In this document: positions 32,777 to 42,616 of the stretch, one piece after another
Position numbering within the stretch: the first letter of the stretch is position 1
Layout: each line of letters begins with the position of its first letter
NCBI GenBank assembly: GCA_030745875.1
Contig: JASLNT010000017.1
Span: 36,756 to 100,755, forward strand
DNA: 64,000 nucleotides
From: Phycisphaerae bacterium
GTDB taxonomy: Bacteria; Planctomycetota; Phycisphaerae; SM23-33
Reading direction: 5' to 3'
Program-made: the position numbers and the translations under genes
Notes under the pieces: model-generated
What the model was told of the DNA's origin: nothing
The model's input: only the letters and a program-made list of their open reading frames with translations
The model's database searches: none

Positions 32777-35431
32777 TCAGGCGTGCTGCTCGTCTGAATC
32801 TTCGATCAGGCTCTTGTCAAGCGTTCGGTAGTCGGTTTTTCCGGTTCCCAGGATGGGCATCGTTTCAATGCGAACGAGGCGTCGGATGCTGTGGAGCCCC
32901 GAGAGACCTCCCGATCGTATCTGCTGATTGACTTCTCCGCGGTCAGCGTCGAATGTGGTGAACAGCACCAACTCCGGCGGATCGATTTCGGGCACGGACG
33001 TCACCGCCAGTACAGGTCCCTCATCGTCTTGGCTCGCGTAAAGAGGCGTAAGGACCGCCTCGATTGCGGGAAGCGATATCATCTCCCCGCCGAGCTTGAC
33101 GAACCGCTTAAGACGTCCTGCGAATGTCAGCACGCCGTCGGCGTCTTCGGTTACCAGATCGCCCGTGCGATACCATTGGGCTCCTTCGAATTCCATGAAC
33201 GGTGAGGGTCCGTCATAGTGAAGGTATCCGTCGAAAACGTTCGCACCGCGAACGATCAGCATGCCTCTTTGCCCCCGTTCAACGCGTTGGGGCGGGTCGG
33301 TTTCCAGGGCGATTATGGCGTATTCCATTGTGCTGAGCACTTTGCCTATCGTACCGGCTTTGGGGTCGGTCTCGTCGTTCAGGGAAATAAACGGTGAGCA
33401 CTCGGTGACCCCATATCCCTCCAGAATCACCGCGTCTGGGCAACTGGCCTGCAGCGACTGGTATACGTTGTCACTGCATTTTTCGGCTCCGGTTACCGCC
33501 ATTCGCAGGGTTGCCAGCCGCTCGCTGGCTGAGGCCCGTACGATACCGCCCAGGAACGTTGGTGTGCCCAGGATTATCGATGCGTGGTAAGCTTCTACGA
33601 TTCGACCGATGGTTTCCGCTTCGGTCGGATTGGCGTGGTAGACCACCCGCGCCCCCCATGCCAGCGCCGTAAGCATGCATCCGGTGAGCCCGAAGGAGTG
33701 GAAGGGGGGAAGAATACCCACAAGGTGATCGTTCGGTCCGATATGAACCGCGCGGGCGACACCGTCAAGAGACGCCAGGAGATTCCCGTGCGACAGCGGG
33801 ACGGCTTTGGGGAGCGATTCCGAACCGCTTGTGAACAGGACCGCCGCGGTCGGTGATATTTTCGCCCGATCCAGAGATTTCCACGAGGTCCGGCTGGCCA
33901 GCCAGCATCGCAGCTTCTTCCAGAACGAAATCCCCGCACCGATGTCTTCCAGTGCGGTGATCTTGTCAGCCGCGGTGTCGAAGTCTACGCCTTGGGATTG
34001 CAGCCGGGCGACGAGTTTCTTCGAAGTCAGCACATGGCGCACACCAGTAAGTTCAAGGCTGTGGACCAGGTTTCTCGGGCCCACGGTCCAGTTGACCATC
34101 ACAGGCGTCTTGCCCGCGAAAACCGTAGCCAGATAAACAATATCGGCGGCTACTGAAGCGGGGAGCATGATCCCGACATGATCTCCCTGAAGATGTTCGA
34201 TGGGTCCCTTAAGCGCCATCACCCCGAGCACAATGTCGCGGTATGTTTTGGCGCCTGACAGTTGATCTGCGATCAGCGTTCGCCCCGGTGTTTTGCGGGC
34301 GAGTTTCAGGAACGCCTCTGCCACCGTCGCGCCGCTGGGCGGAGGCAGGGGTTCGTCGCGCGGTTCGGCGGTGAACCAACCAGCGCTGACAGGTTTCAAT
34401 TCGTCAGACCCCGACACGATCGCCCGCCCGCAGGCCGCGAGCATTACGTCACCGGCGGTTTGCAGCGCTTCAGGATCGTTGCAGGCCTGTCCGAACTCCG
34501 TGTCAATCCATATCGCAAGATCAACCCGCGCCAGCGAATCGAGCCCGAGATCGTGCGCCAATCGGGTTTCGTGCGTTATATCGCCCATACCGGTGAGTTC
34601 GGTAAGGTGTTCGCAGACGGTCATGCTGACCGACTCGGGCACATCGTCGATATTCCCCGAAATGCTGTGCTGCTCGGGCTCGGGCGCCTGTTTCGGGCTC
34701 CAGCCCCGCCAGATGCTGTAGGGCAGAAACGTGTTATCGGGCGGATCCTGATTGTAGAAATTCTCAAGGTAGCGGTTGAGAGTCTCTCGATTGGCGTCTC
34801 GGGGCACGTCGTCAGGCTCGAAGAATTCGATGGTTACTTTGCGCCTTGGCATGAAGAACAGCCCGCTGGCCAGCAGCCCGGGAAGCCCTCGCTTTATCGC
34901 CTTGCCGGCCCACGGAGTCTTGCCCGGACCCCATCCGAACGCGCTGCCCCACAAACCGCTGGTGCGCGCCAGCACGATCCTCATCTCGGGAAACTCGCTC
35001 AGCAGAGTTTCGACAGCACTCGATCCGCCGAGATCCTCCATGCGCGTCTTGCACAAGCGCCCGGCGGGGTAGAGCATCATATTGCCCCCGTCCTTCATCC
35101 ATTGCGCCCCTTCGGCCAGGGCGTCTTCGACCTTCTGTCGCCCGGACTGTCCGTATCGCCCTATATTGGGGATCGGGATTATCCCGGCGCGTTTGGCCAT
35201 CCAGCGTATGAAGAACATGTCTATTTCGTCTTGGTCGGCGATTGCCCGCGGTGCGAACGGACCCTTCAGCACCGACAGCATTATCACCGGGTCGATCAGC
35301 GCCGGGTGGTTTGGAAGGAAAAGTATGCTCTTGCGTCCTTTAGCGAGAATCTTGTCGAGCCCCTTAACACGGATACGATACCGCAACCGCAGCAGGCACT
35401 TGACGAACCAGACCAGCAGGAAATCAAGCAT
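32777..35431 (-). CDS. aas: Acyltransferase-ACP-acyl-ACP ligase fusion (Aas-like)
   Basis: 884 residues. Residues 1-240 form a PlsC-type glycerophospholipid acyltransferase with NHPALIDP (HX4D: His42, Asp47), YPAGR (121-125) and a hydrophobic N-terminus. Residues ~265-340 form an acyl-carrier-protein domain with the phosphopantetheine Ser in GLDSL (Ser299). Residues ~360-884 form an AMP-dependent acyl-ligase with VLFTSGSESLPKAVPLSHGN and YRTGDLVTEDADGVLTF. E. coli Aas has the same two enzyme domains but takes ACP from solution. The upstream gene is an LplT-like transporter and overlaps by 8 bases, the same pairing as lplT-aas. Likely role: re-acylating lysophospholipids at the inner membrane. 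Confidence 0.9.
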   Translation of the reverse strand: MLDFLLVWFVKCLLRLRYRIRVKGLDKILAKGRKSILFLPNHPALIDPVIMLSVLKGPFAPRAIADQDEIDMFFIRWMAKRAGIIPIPNIGRYGQSGRQKVEDALAEGAQWMKDGGNMMLYPAGRLCKTRMEDLGGSSAVETLLSEFPEMRIVLARTSGLWGSAFGWGPGKTPWAGKAIKRGLPGLLASGLFFMPRRKVTIEFFEPDDVPRDANRETLNRYLENFYNQDPPDNTFLPYSIWRGWSPKQAPEPEQHSISGNIDDVPESVSMTVCEHLTELTGMGDITHETRLAHDLGLDSLARVDLAIWIDTEFGQACNDPEALQTAGDVMLAACGRAIVSGSDELKPVSAGWFTAEPRDEPLPPPSGATVAEAFLKLARKTPGRTLIADQLSGAKTYRDIVLGVMALKGPIEHLQGDHVGIMLPASVAADIVYLATVFAGKTPVMVNWTVGPRNLVHSLELTGVRHVLTSKKLVARLQSQGVDFDTAADKITALEDIGAGISFWKKLRCWLASRTSWKSLDRAKISPTAAVLFTSGSESLPKAVPLSHGNLLASLDGVARAVHIGPNDHLVGILPPFHSFGLTGCMLTALAWGARVVYHANPTEAETIGRIVEAYHASIILGTPTFLGGIVRASASERLATLRMAVTGAEKCSDNVYQSLQASCPDAVILEGYGVTECSPFISLNDETDPKAGTIGKVLSTMEYAIIALETDPPQRVERGQRGMLIVRGANVFDGYLHYDGPSPFMEFEGAQWYRTGDLVTEDADGVLTFAGRLKRFVKLGGEMISLPAIEAVLTPLYASQDDEGPVLAVTSVPEIDPPELVLFTTFDADRGEVNQQIRSGGLSGLHSIRRLVRIETMPILGTGKTDYRTLDKSLIEDSDEQHA

Positions 35432-36683
35432 CGCCGAACTCCTTCTTGCCTAGAACAATCAAGAGGCACACTCCGACGATGACGGACATCACCGCCATGG
35501 CGCCAAAACACGCCGTAGCCGACAGGAACGTTCCCAGAAGATAGTAAACGCCCGCCGAGATGAATATCCCGATAAACACTCCGCAGTTGGCGGACGCTAT
35601 CACGCGCCCTTTGTGCTCCGGGGCTGGGCGAACCTGGATGAAACTCTCGCAGGGGATCATTATCAAACCTACGATCGTCCCTATCATGACCATCAACAGG
35701 GCGATACCCCAGACAAGAAGTCCAGAAGGCAGCATCGGAGTAAACGCCATCAATGTGCTGGGAACCGCCATTGCGAGCATCAGCCAGGGCAGCAGGCGAT
35801 ACCATCTGCGGGAGCCCGCTATCTTCGTTGCGATCAGGCCTCCGGCGGCGGTGCCTATTAAACCGGCGAAAATGAGATTCGATGTCACCGCTTCGCTCCA
35901 ACCGAACTGAGTCTCGCTGACGTCCTGAACAACGGTGATCTGGATAGCTCCTACGAACCATACGAATACGTCGCACAGGACTATCAGCAGCAGCAGGGGG
36001 TCCCGGATGATGGATCCGAACTCCCTGAACGTCTCCACCGGTCCGGTCCAGGGGAATTTTATCTTCGGGTCCGCCGCCGGCAGGCGGGGCACAAAGAAGC
36101 TCACGCCGACCCCCAGGATCGCCACGCCGACAACCGCGCCGCCGACAATGACTCTGCCCATGGTGGTCGAATCGCCCCATACGATCTGTTTGGCGCTCAG
36201 TGCGTATCCCGAAGCGATCGTGCCCAGCAGTATCGCACCGGTGACCAGGACCTTTATTATCCCGTTGGCGGTCGGAACGTACTGCCTGGGATACAGTTCG
36301 GGAATCGTTCCGTTAAGGCTCGGCCCGAAGATCGTAGACTGCGTGGCCATCAGAAACACCATCACCATCATCAGCGTCCATGACCCCGAGAGTATCCCCG
36401 CCGCTCCGCACAGCATCGCCGCGACCTCCAAACCCTTTGCGAACACCACCACGTTTCGTTTGGCGAATCTGTCGGCCATCCATCCGGCGTACGATGCGAA
36501 CAGGATGAACGGAACGGCGAACAGAGCGTTTATCATCCCTTTCTTGGCGGGGCTCCCCGCCGCGAGCATCATCACCGATATCTTGAAGAAGTTATCGTTG
36601 AATACGCCCAGGAAGTACGTAATCGCCATTGCGGCGAACCTACCGCGAGCCTTGCGTATCTTGACTGTAAGGTCATTGTCCAT
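35424..36683 (-). CDS. lplT: LplT-like lysophospholipid transporter (MFS)
   Basis: 419 residues with about 12 membrane segments, in the MFS. AITYFLGVFNDNFFKISVMML at the start with an Asn-Asp pair, GWMADRFAKRNVV after TM2, and TQSTIFGPSLNGTIPELYP are characteristic of LplT, which flips lysophosphatidylethanolamine inward. The stop overlaps the start of the Aas-like fusion, the same order as in Enterobacteria. Upstream is an LPG-synthase-type membrane protein 10 bases away. Substrate class follows from the context. Confidence 0.88.
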   Translation of the reverse strand: MDNDLTVKIRKARGRFAAMAITYFLGVFNDNFFKISVMMLAAGSPAKKGMINALFAVPFILFASYAGWMADRFAKRNVVVFAKGLEVAAMLCGAAGILSGSWTLMMVMVFLMATQSTIFGPSLNGTIPELYPRQYVPTANGIIKVLVTGAILLGTIASGYALSAKQIVWGDSTTMGRVIVGGAVVGVAILGVGVSFFVPRLPAADPKIKFPWTGPVETFREFGSIIRDPLLLLIVLCDVFVWFVGAIQITVVQDVSETQFGWSEAVTSNLIFAGLIGTAAGGLIATKIAGSRRWYRLLPWLMLAMAVPSTLMAFTPMLPSGLLVWGIALLMVMIGTIVGLIMIPCESFIQVRPAPEHKGRVIASANCGVFIGIFISAGVYYLLGTFLSATACFGAMAVMSVIVGVCLLIVLGKKEFGDA

Positions 36684-36693
36684 GCTTGCGAGA

Positions 36694-37674
36694 CTACTTC
36701 GATCTTCTCAGGGCGATTGTTCGTCCGGCCCACCATCCGCCTGCGATGAGCAGGTCCAGACCAGACTGACACATTCTAGCCGCCACCGCGACAACTATCG
36801 CCAATTCAAACGACAACCACGAACCCAGGGCGTACACCAGAGCGCCCTCCCTGAAGCCCGCTCCACCCGGAGCCAGGATCACCAGGTACCCTGCGGCCCA
36901 GGCGAATGGAAACGCTCCGATCACGCCTATCATCGCAGAGGGCGATCCATCGAAGCCCGCGACTATCACGCGCACCAGCAGATAGCCCCCAACACCGTAC
37001 AAAAGCCATCCCATAAAGTACACAGCCATCGGCTGTAGGATGTGCTTCAAGTCCAGTTTGGGAACTGAGGAAGTATCGGCTTTGCGGAGGCGGTAATACA
37101 ATCGCATAACGGCCATAATCACCTTCGGATGCACCATCGCAAGCAGGCCCGCCAGCGGAAGGACGCAGACCCACGGCGAGAGCCCGGAGTTTCTGAGCCA
37201 TACCGTCACCGTGCCCAGCGACAGCACCATTGCGCAGATAAGCGACAGGATAATCTCCAGACCGGTCCCGGCGAGAACTGTAAGCGGGGCAATTCCCTCC
37301 CGTCCGCATATTTCCGTGCGCGTGACGAAGACCATAACCTTGCCCGGCACGTATTTGACGACCTGCGAATACGCCCAGGCCCTCATAGCCGACGAGAAAC
37401 TCAACCCCGGCGCCATTCCGCGCATGAGCACGAACCACCCGAGCCCGTGCAGACACAGACCCGCAAGAGTGCAGGCGATAGCGGCGGAAAACAGCGCCGG
37501 ACGTATCGGGTATCGCCACGGATCGAACTTATCCCAATATCCGATAATCGCCGCAGCGCACAGACCCACCGATGCAATCCCGATCACCCATCCGATTGCG
37601 GTCTTGATGTTCTTGATTTTCGATTTCTGCTGTTCGATTGCAGTAGCGTATCGAAGAACTGCGCGACATTCCAC
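36694..37674 (-). CDS. LPG-synthase-TM/UPF0104 family membrane protein
   Basis: 326 residues with about 8 membrane helices. AWAYSQVVKYVPGKVMVFVTR and YLVILAPGGAGFREGALVYAL are the hallmarks of the lysylphosphatidylglycerol synthase transmembrane-domain (UPF0104) family. The soluble aminoacyl-transfer domain is missing, so it is probably a flippase or unknown membrane enzyme rather than a synthase. No strong ribosome site precedes the start. Neighbours handle phospholipids and rhamnose sugars. Confidence 0.85.
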   Translation of the reverse strand: MECRAVLRYATAIEQQKSKIKNIKTAIGWVIGIASVGLCAAAIIGYWDKFDPWRYPIRPALFSAAIACTLAGLCLHGLGWFVLMRGMAPGLSFSSAMRAWAYSQVVKYVPGKVMVFVTRTEICGREGIAPLTVLAGTGLEIILSLICAMVLSLGTVTVWLRNSGLSPWVCVLPLAGLLAMVHPKVIMAVMRLYYRLRKADTSSVPKLDLKHILQPMAVYFMGWLLYGVGGYLLVRVIVAGFDGSPSAMIGVIGAFPFAWAAGYLVILAPGGAGFREGALVYALGSWLSFELAIVVAVAARMCQSGLDLLIAGGWWAGRTIALRRSK

Positions 37675-37718
37675 CAGAGAAGTTGTCTAAACAAGCAGTT
37701 CAGCACCGCCGACTGTTT

Positions 37719-39059
37719 TTACAACCGGATGCGGCGTATGAGAAAGGCCGTCGACGATATCCGCAGGCAGAGTGAGATTAGGAACAGGACCTGGAATCCG
37801 CCGAGGGCTCCGATGGGCGTGATGACGACGGACTGGCCGAATGCGTACATTATGAACCCCGCGGTAATGGCTCCGCATCCTCCGCACAGGCTGCCCACGC
37901 TGCTGGACACGGCCACATACACCGCGCGAAGTTCAGGCGGGGGGACGCGGGTGACCAGCTTGTTGGCTGCTGTGTTCGCCGCCGAACAGGCGACTCCCGA
38001 AATGAGACTTCCTGCGCCCAGCCAGTACAGCGCGGTCTCGGGCGTCGCCATCAACCACATCGCCGGAAGGAAGGCCCAGACCAGATGCCCCCAGAGAATG
38101 ATCCGCTTGACGCCAAGACGGTCGACGAGTTTTCCTGTCCATCCGCCCGTTAATCCGCCTGCAAAACCGAGACACGTAATCGCCAGCGTTCCGCCCAGGA
38201 GGTTGTTGTTGAGCCCCATGTCCTTGAGGGCGAACGGGATGTACAGCGATCCTCCAAGGTAAAGTCCGAAACTCCAGCATGCGTGAAAGACCAGCCAACG
38301 CCGGAACTTGTGGTCCTGGATCGGTTTGAGTATTTCGTGGGTGAACTTCTGGCCTTGAGACGCCGCCGGTGTCGGTTCGGGGATCGAACCATGGATAATC
38401 AGGTCCAGCAGACCGACGATAGTGGCGAAAACGAAGACCGCGAGCATCGCATTGATTTTCTGGTCGGCGGGGACCTTGTCGATAAGCAGCGCCGCGGGCA
38501 CAGTTGTGGCGATAACTGACAGCGCTATCCATGCCGTCCTGCGCCCCCAGAAGGCTCCGTGGTGATCTTCGGGAATTACGTCAGCCATCCACGACATCCA
38601 CGGCGGGGCGTGCATCATCCCCAGCAAGTTGGAAATGCAAACAATAACGATCAGAGCGGTGCTTACGCCTGGCCAACCGAGTTGCCACAACCACAGCGCC
38701 AGCAAGATTCCAATCAATTTCAGGCTCCGCTCGGTGATGGCGAGATAGAACCAGATCATCTTGCGTTTTCCGGTTCGCTGGGCGACTATTGCTGAGACTA
38801 TCTGGGCGGGCATCAGGCAGGAAGAGATACCGGCTAGAAGTCCCCACTGAAAGTTCGACATGCCCACGGTGTTTCCAAACTGAAAAAAGAACATTCCGCT
38901 TATGAGCATCATCCAGACGCTGCTCATGGCTCCGGCGTAAGTGTACTTCCGCATGATCCCGGGGATTTCCCAGGGCGATACTACGCGCTGAACGAAGTAT
39001 TTCGCCCGCAAGGATTTCCGCGCGAGGTCGGGATTGTTGTTGTCTGTCTGGGCGGGCAT
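37719..39059 (-). CDS. Major facilitator superfamily transporter
   Basis: 446 residues, roughly 12 membrane segments (SVWMMLISGMFFFQFGNTVG, GLTGGWTGKLVDRLGVKR, SSVGSLCGGCGAITAGFIMYA). An extended soluble N-terminus (about 45 residues, rich in charged residues) precedes TM1. Substrate not recognisable. Sits between rmlB (67 bases upstream) and the UPF0104 gene (44 bases downstream) on the same strand. Confidence 0.82.
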   Translation of the reverse strand: MPAQTDNNNPDLARKSLRAKYFVQRVVSPWEIPGIMRKYTYAGAMSSVWMMLISGMFFFQFGNTVGMSNFQWGLLAGISSCLMPAQIVSAIVAQRTGKRKMIWFYLAITERSLKLIGILLALWLWQLGWPGVSTALIVIVCISNLLGMMHAPPWMSWMADVIPEDHHGAFWGRRTAWIALSVIATTVPAALLIDKVPADQKINAMLAVFVFATIVGLLDLIIHGSIPEPTPAASQGQKFTHEILKPIQDHKFRRWLVFHACWSFGLYLGGSLYIPFALKDMGLNNNLLGGTLAITCLGFAGGLTGGWTGKLVDRLGVKRIILWGHLVWAFLPAMWLMATPETALYWLGAGSLISGVACSAANTAANKLVTRVPPPELRAVYVAVSSSVGSLCGGCGAITAGFIMYAFGQSVVITPIGALGGFQVLFLISLCLRISSTAFLIRRIRL

Positions 39060-39126
39060 GGCGATTGCGGTGTCCGGCGGGAATTGGTTTGTTGGTCTTT
39101 CAGACCCTCCTTAATCGATCGGCCGC

Positions 39127-40209
39127 TTACTTGTCGTCTGCAACACCCAGGCGTTGCCCGGCGTATTTGGTGCGGCGGATTTCTTCTATCCAGTCTTCGT
39201 TGGCCAGGTGCCATTCGATAGTCTCCCGCAGCCCTCCTTCAAACTGGTGCTGCGGTGTCCAGCCAAGTTCGCTTTCTATGAGCGATGCGTCGATGGCGTA
39301 CCGCCGATCGTGTCCCGGGCGGTCGGTCACGAATGTTATCAGGTCGCGGTAATGTCCGTGATCCGGCGGGACGATATCCTGCAACTGGTCGCACAGCAGA
39401 TTCACGATATCGATATTGGCCCACTCGTTGCACCCGCCCACATTGTAGGTCGCACCGGGCTTTCCGCGCCGGACGATGGTGTCAAGGGCGCTGCAGTGGT
39501 CTTCCACGAACAACCAGTCGCGAACGTTCTTTCCATCTCCGTAAACGGGCAGCGGTTTGCCCGCCAGTGCGTTGGTGATCATCAGCGGGAGAAGTTTTTC
39601 GGGGAACTGATACGGTCCGTAGTTGTTCGAGCAGTTCGAGATCGTCACGGGCAGCCCGTACGTGCGACACCACGCCCGCACCAGGTGATCGGAGGCCGCC
39701 TTCGATGCGCTGTATGGGCTGGACGGGTCGTAGGGCGTTGTTTCGGTGAATAGTCCTTCGGAGCCCAGCGAACCGTACACTTCATCTGTGCTCACATGAT
39801 GGAAACGTACGTCTGCGCGATCGGACCATGCTTTACGGGCGGCCTGGAGCAGTACGTACGTGCCGGTGATGTTCGTGCTGAGGAATTCGCCTGGTGCGTT
39901 GATGGATCGGTCGACGTGACTTTCGGCGGCAAGGTGCACGATGGTGTCGATCGGTTCGCCTGCGAAGACCTCCGAGACCGCGTCCTCGTCGCGGATGTCG
40001 GCGTGGACGAATCTGTAGCGGTCGGCGTGTTCGGTTTGCAGACCGGCGAGGTTGGCCTGGCTGCCGGCGTAGGTCAGGGCGTCGTAGTTGATCACTCGCA
40101 GAGACTCATCGCTGCTTAGGAGATGCCTGACGAAGTTGCATCCGATGAAACCCGCTCCCCCGGTCACCAGGACAACTGAAGGCTTGTGGTTGTCGGACGC
40201 ATCAGCCAT
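39127..40209 (-). CDS. rmlB: dTDP-glucose 4,6-dehydratase
   Basis: 360 residues; short-chain dehydrogenase-type Rossmann fold. NAD-binding [10 protein letters not shown] near 17-26, the active-site [15 protein letters not shown] with the Tyr-x3-Lys pair, [10 protein letters not shown], and [19 protein letters not shown]. Catalyses conversion of dTDP-glucose to dTDP-4-keto-6-deoxyglucose, second step of dTDP-rhamnose synthesis. Start at 40209 follows AGGAGAA and overlaps the stop of rmlD by 8 bases. Part of an rmlACDB operon. Confidence 0.95.
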   Translation of the reverse strand: MADASDNHKPSVVLVTGGAGFIGCNFVRHLLSSDESLRVINYDALTYAGSQANLAGLQTEHADRYRFVHADIRDEDAVSEVFAGEPIDTIVHLAAESHVDRSINAPGEFLSTNITGTYVLLQAARKAWSDRADVRFHHVSTDEVYGSLGSEGLFTETTPYDPSSPYSASKAASDHLVRAWCRTYGLPVTISNCSNNYGPYQFPEKLLPLMITNALAGKPLPVYGDGKNVRDWLFVEDHCSALDTIVRRGKPGATYNVGGCNEWANIDIVNLLCDQLQDIVPPDHGHYRDLITFVTDRPGHDRRYAIDASLIESELGWTPQHQFEGGLRETIEWHLANEDWIEEIRRTKYAGQRLGVADDK

Positions 40210-41050
40210 CCGGATTCTCCTGAAAGAACTCCTCCAGGGCCTTGCGCCAATGCGGCATGGGCGGGAGGTTGTGTTTGGTCAGCACGATATTATCGAGCTG
40301 TGAATTGGCCGGTCTGGGCGCCGGTCGCGGAAACTCACTGCTGGAGCAAGGAACGGGGGTGCAATCCAGTCCGACCAGGCGGAATATTTCGGCGGCGAAT
40401 TCGCACCAGGTGGCGTGCCCTTCACAGGTCAGATGGACCGGTCCGGTGATCTCGGGATGCTCCAGCAGCAGTTTGATATGATCGGTGACCGCTTCGGTTG
40501 ACGTCGGGTTTCCGATCTGGTCGTCGACTACTCTCATCGGCGTGACGCCCTCTGCGGCCAGGCGGAGCATTGTGTGGACGAAGCTCGGTCCGCCCGGTCC
40601 GTACAGCCAGGCCACTCGAACGATCATGCTGTTTTCGCAGTACTTTGCAGCCGCCATTTCACCGAGCATCTTGGTCATCCCGTAGACGGTGTGCGGTCCG
40701 GTAGTGTCGTGTTCGCTGTACGGGCGGTCCGACTCGCCGGAAAAAACATAATCGGTCGACATCGCGATGAGTCTGGCTCCGGATTCGGCGCATGCTTCGG
40801 CGATATTGGCCGTTCCGTTGACATTCACTTCCCAGGCGGCGTTCTCGTTGGTTTGACAATCGTCGACGGCGGTCATTGCGGCGCAGTGAATCACGACCTC
40901 CGGATCGAATTGCGAGACCGCCTCAGCGACGGCGGGGGCGTCGGTTATGTCGAAATCCTCGATATCCGCCGCCAGCAGCTCATGGCCTTTCAATCGCCTG
41001 GTGAGCGTCCTGCCGAGCATTCCCCTTGCGCCTGTGATCATGATCTTCAT
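40202..41050 (-). CDS. rmlD: dTDP-4-dehydrorhamnose reductase
   Basis: 282 residues after choosing the start at 41048-41050. It begins [16 protein letters not shown], has an AGGAGG site 10 bases upstream, and its ATG overlaps the rmlC stop (ATGA). Landmarks: [31 protein letters not shown] (Tyr-x3-Lys), [10 protein letters not shown]. The frame is open upstream but that part has no family similarity. Last step in dTDP-L-rhamnose synthesis (NADPH). Confidence 0.95.
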   Translation of the reverse strand: MKIMITGARGMLGRTLTRRLKGHELLAADIEDFDITDAPAVAEAVSQFDPEVVIHCAAMTAVDDCQTNENAAWEVNVNGTANIAEACAESGARLIAMSTDYVFSGESDRPYSEHDTTGPHTVYGMTKMLGEMAAAKYCENSMIVRVAWLYGPGGPSFVHTMLRLAAEGVTPMRVVDDQIGNPTSTEAVTDHIKLLLEHPEITGPVHLTCEGHATWCEFAAEIFRLVGLDCTPVPCSSSEFPRPAPRPANSQLDNIVLTKHNLPPMPHWRKALEEFFQENPDG

Positions 41051-41622
41051 TTCTCGGACACCTCCTGACAGGCAGGCAGATCGTTTTGGCTCATCGCAGA
41101 CAGCGGTCCGTATGCGGCGTCCTTGGGCGAGATAATCGGCGCAATCTCGCCGAGGGGCCAGGGAATCGCCAACTCCGGATCGTTCCACACTATACCGCGT
41201 TCTTCCTGCGGCGCGTAGAAGTCCGAACATTTGTATGCGAACTCGGCGAACTCGCTTACCACGCAGAATCCGTGCGCGAAGCCTTCCGGAACGAAGAACA
41301 TCCGCTTGTTCTCCGCAGACAACGTCACTCCGGCCCACCGGCCGAATGTTTTGCTGCCGCGTCTTACATCGACCGCGACATCGTAAACTTCACCGCTCAT
41401 GACTCGCACGAGTTTGGCTTGCGGCTGGGCGAGCTGGTAATGCAGCCCCCTGACAACACCGCGCTGCGATTTGGAGTGATTATCCTGTACGAACGTGTGG
41501 TTGATCCCGAGGTCGGCGAAGGTTCGCTGATTGTACGATTCCATGAAGAATCCGCGATTATCAGGATGGACGACCGGCTCGATCACGCACACGCCGGGCA
41601 GATTGCTCTCGATTCGCTTCAC
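41047..41622 (-). CDS. rmlC: dTDP-4-dehydrorhamnose 3,5-epimerase
   Basis: 191 residues; GTG start directly after the rmlA stop. Double-stranded beta-helix enzyme: PDNRGFFMESYNQ, TFVQDNHSKSQRGVVRGLHYQ (catalytic His), MFFVPEGFAHGFCV, CSDFYAPQEERGIVWND. Third step of the dTDP-rhamnose pathway. Confidence 0.95.
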   Translation of the reverse strand: MKRIESNLPGVCVIEPVVHPDNRGFFMESYNQRTFADLGINHTFVQDNHSKSQRGVVRGLHYQLAQPQAKLVRVMSGEVYDVAVDVRRGSKTFGRWAGVTLSAENKRMFFVPEGFAHGFCVVSEFAEFAYKCSDFYAPQEERGIVWNDPELAIPWPLGEIAPIISPKDAAYGPLSAMSQNDLPACQEVSEK

Positions 41623-42513
41623 TTACCGGCAACCTTCCTGTCTGAGGCGGTCCAGAAGATAGTCTCCGTACGCGCTGTTTTTCATCGCCTGGGCCTCTTT
41701 GCGAACCTGGTCGGGGCTTATCCAACCCTCCTGCCACGCGATTTCTTCGATGCAGGCGATCTTCAGGCCCTGACGCTCTTCGATGGCCTGGACGAAGTTG
41801 CCCGCCTCCAGAAGGCTCTGGTTCGTGCCCGTGTCCAACCAGGCGATGCCCCTGCCCAGCCGCTGGACATTCAGGCGACCCTGCTCGAGATAGATTCTGT
41901 TCAGATCCGTTATCTCCAACTCGCCGCGAGCGCTGGGTTGGAGGCTCGCTGCGTGCTGGACAACGTCGGGGCCGTAGAAATAGAGACCAACTACGGCGTG
42001 GTGGCTTTTCGGTTTCTCGGGCTTCTCTTCGATGCTTATCGCCCGCCCGTTTTCGTCGAACTCGACTACTCCGTATCGTTGCGGATCGCGCACGCGGTAT
42101 CCGAACACTGTTGCTCCGTCGTCGGTTGCTGCGGCGGCCTGGACTGCTTCGGTGAGTCCTTGTCCATAGAAGATGTTGTCGCCCAGAATCAGCGCCACCG
42201 AATCGTCGCCGACAAAATCCGCTCCGATTACGAACGCCTGGGCCAGACCCTCGGGTTTTGGCTGGGGTGCGTAGGAGAACTTCATTCCGAGATTCTCACC
42301 GTCGCCCAGAAGGCGTTGGAACGCGGGCAGATCGTGGGGCGTGGAGATTATCAGGATATCCCTGATCCCCGCGAGCATCAGCACGCTCAGGGGATAGTAG
42401 ATCATCGGCTTGTCGTAGACCCCGAGCAACTGCTTGGAGACCGCCCGCGTCAGAGGGAACAGGCGCGTCCCGCTGCCACCAGCCAGTATGATGCCCTTGG
42501 TCTTGTTCGCCAT
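41623..42513 (-). CDS. rmlA: Glucose-1-phosphate thymidylyltransferase
   Basis: 296 residues from the ATG at 42511-42513 (GGAG upstream). Nucleotidyltransferase signature [22 protein letters not shown] at the start, [32 protein letters not shown], and [14 protein letters not shown]. Makes dTDP-glucose from dTTP and glucose-1-phosphate and is feedback-regulated by dTDP-rhamnose in known family members. First gene of the rml operon; promoter just upstream. Confidence 0.95.
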   Translation of the reverse strand: MANKTKGIILAGGSGTRLFPLTRAVSKQLLGVYDKPMIYYPLSVLMLAGIRDILIISTPHDLPAFQRLLGDGENLGMKFSYAPQPKPEGLAQAFVIGADFVGDDSVALILGDNIFYGQGLTEAVQAAAATDDGATVFGYRVRDPQRYGVVEFDENGRAISIEEKPEKPKSHHAVVGLYFYGPDVVQHAASLQPSARGELEITDLNRIYLEQGRLNVQRLGRGIAWLDTGTNQSLLEAGNFVQAIEERQGLKIACIEEIAWQEGWISPDQVRKEAQAMKNSAYGDYLLDRLRQEGCR

Positions 42514-42557
42514 CGTAATCAGATCTCCACGGAGCGGTTGTTTGTCACGTTTCCAAT

Positions 42558-42585
42558 ATGATAAGCCCGCATCACACAGAATCAA
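42558..42585 (-). promoter_or_regulatory. Promoter for the rml operon
   Basis: Minus strand: TTGATT (42580-42585), 16 bases, TATCAT (42558-42563), about 45 bases before rmlA. It probably also drives the envelope genes downstream, since no gap over 70 bases follows down to the Aas-like gene. Confidence 0.5.
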
Positions 42586-42616
42586 GAACGATACGGGCGG
42601 GCGAGCTGTGAGCAGA

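Noticed and set aside
34262..35482. 406-residue plus-strand frame inside the acyltransferase fusion
   Set aside because: Antisense of a gene with clear motifs; no family similarity.
41086..42561. 491-residue plus-strand frame across rmlC/rmlA
   Set aside because: Antisense to two certain rml genes; no start context or domain.
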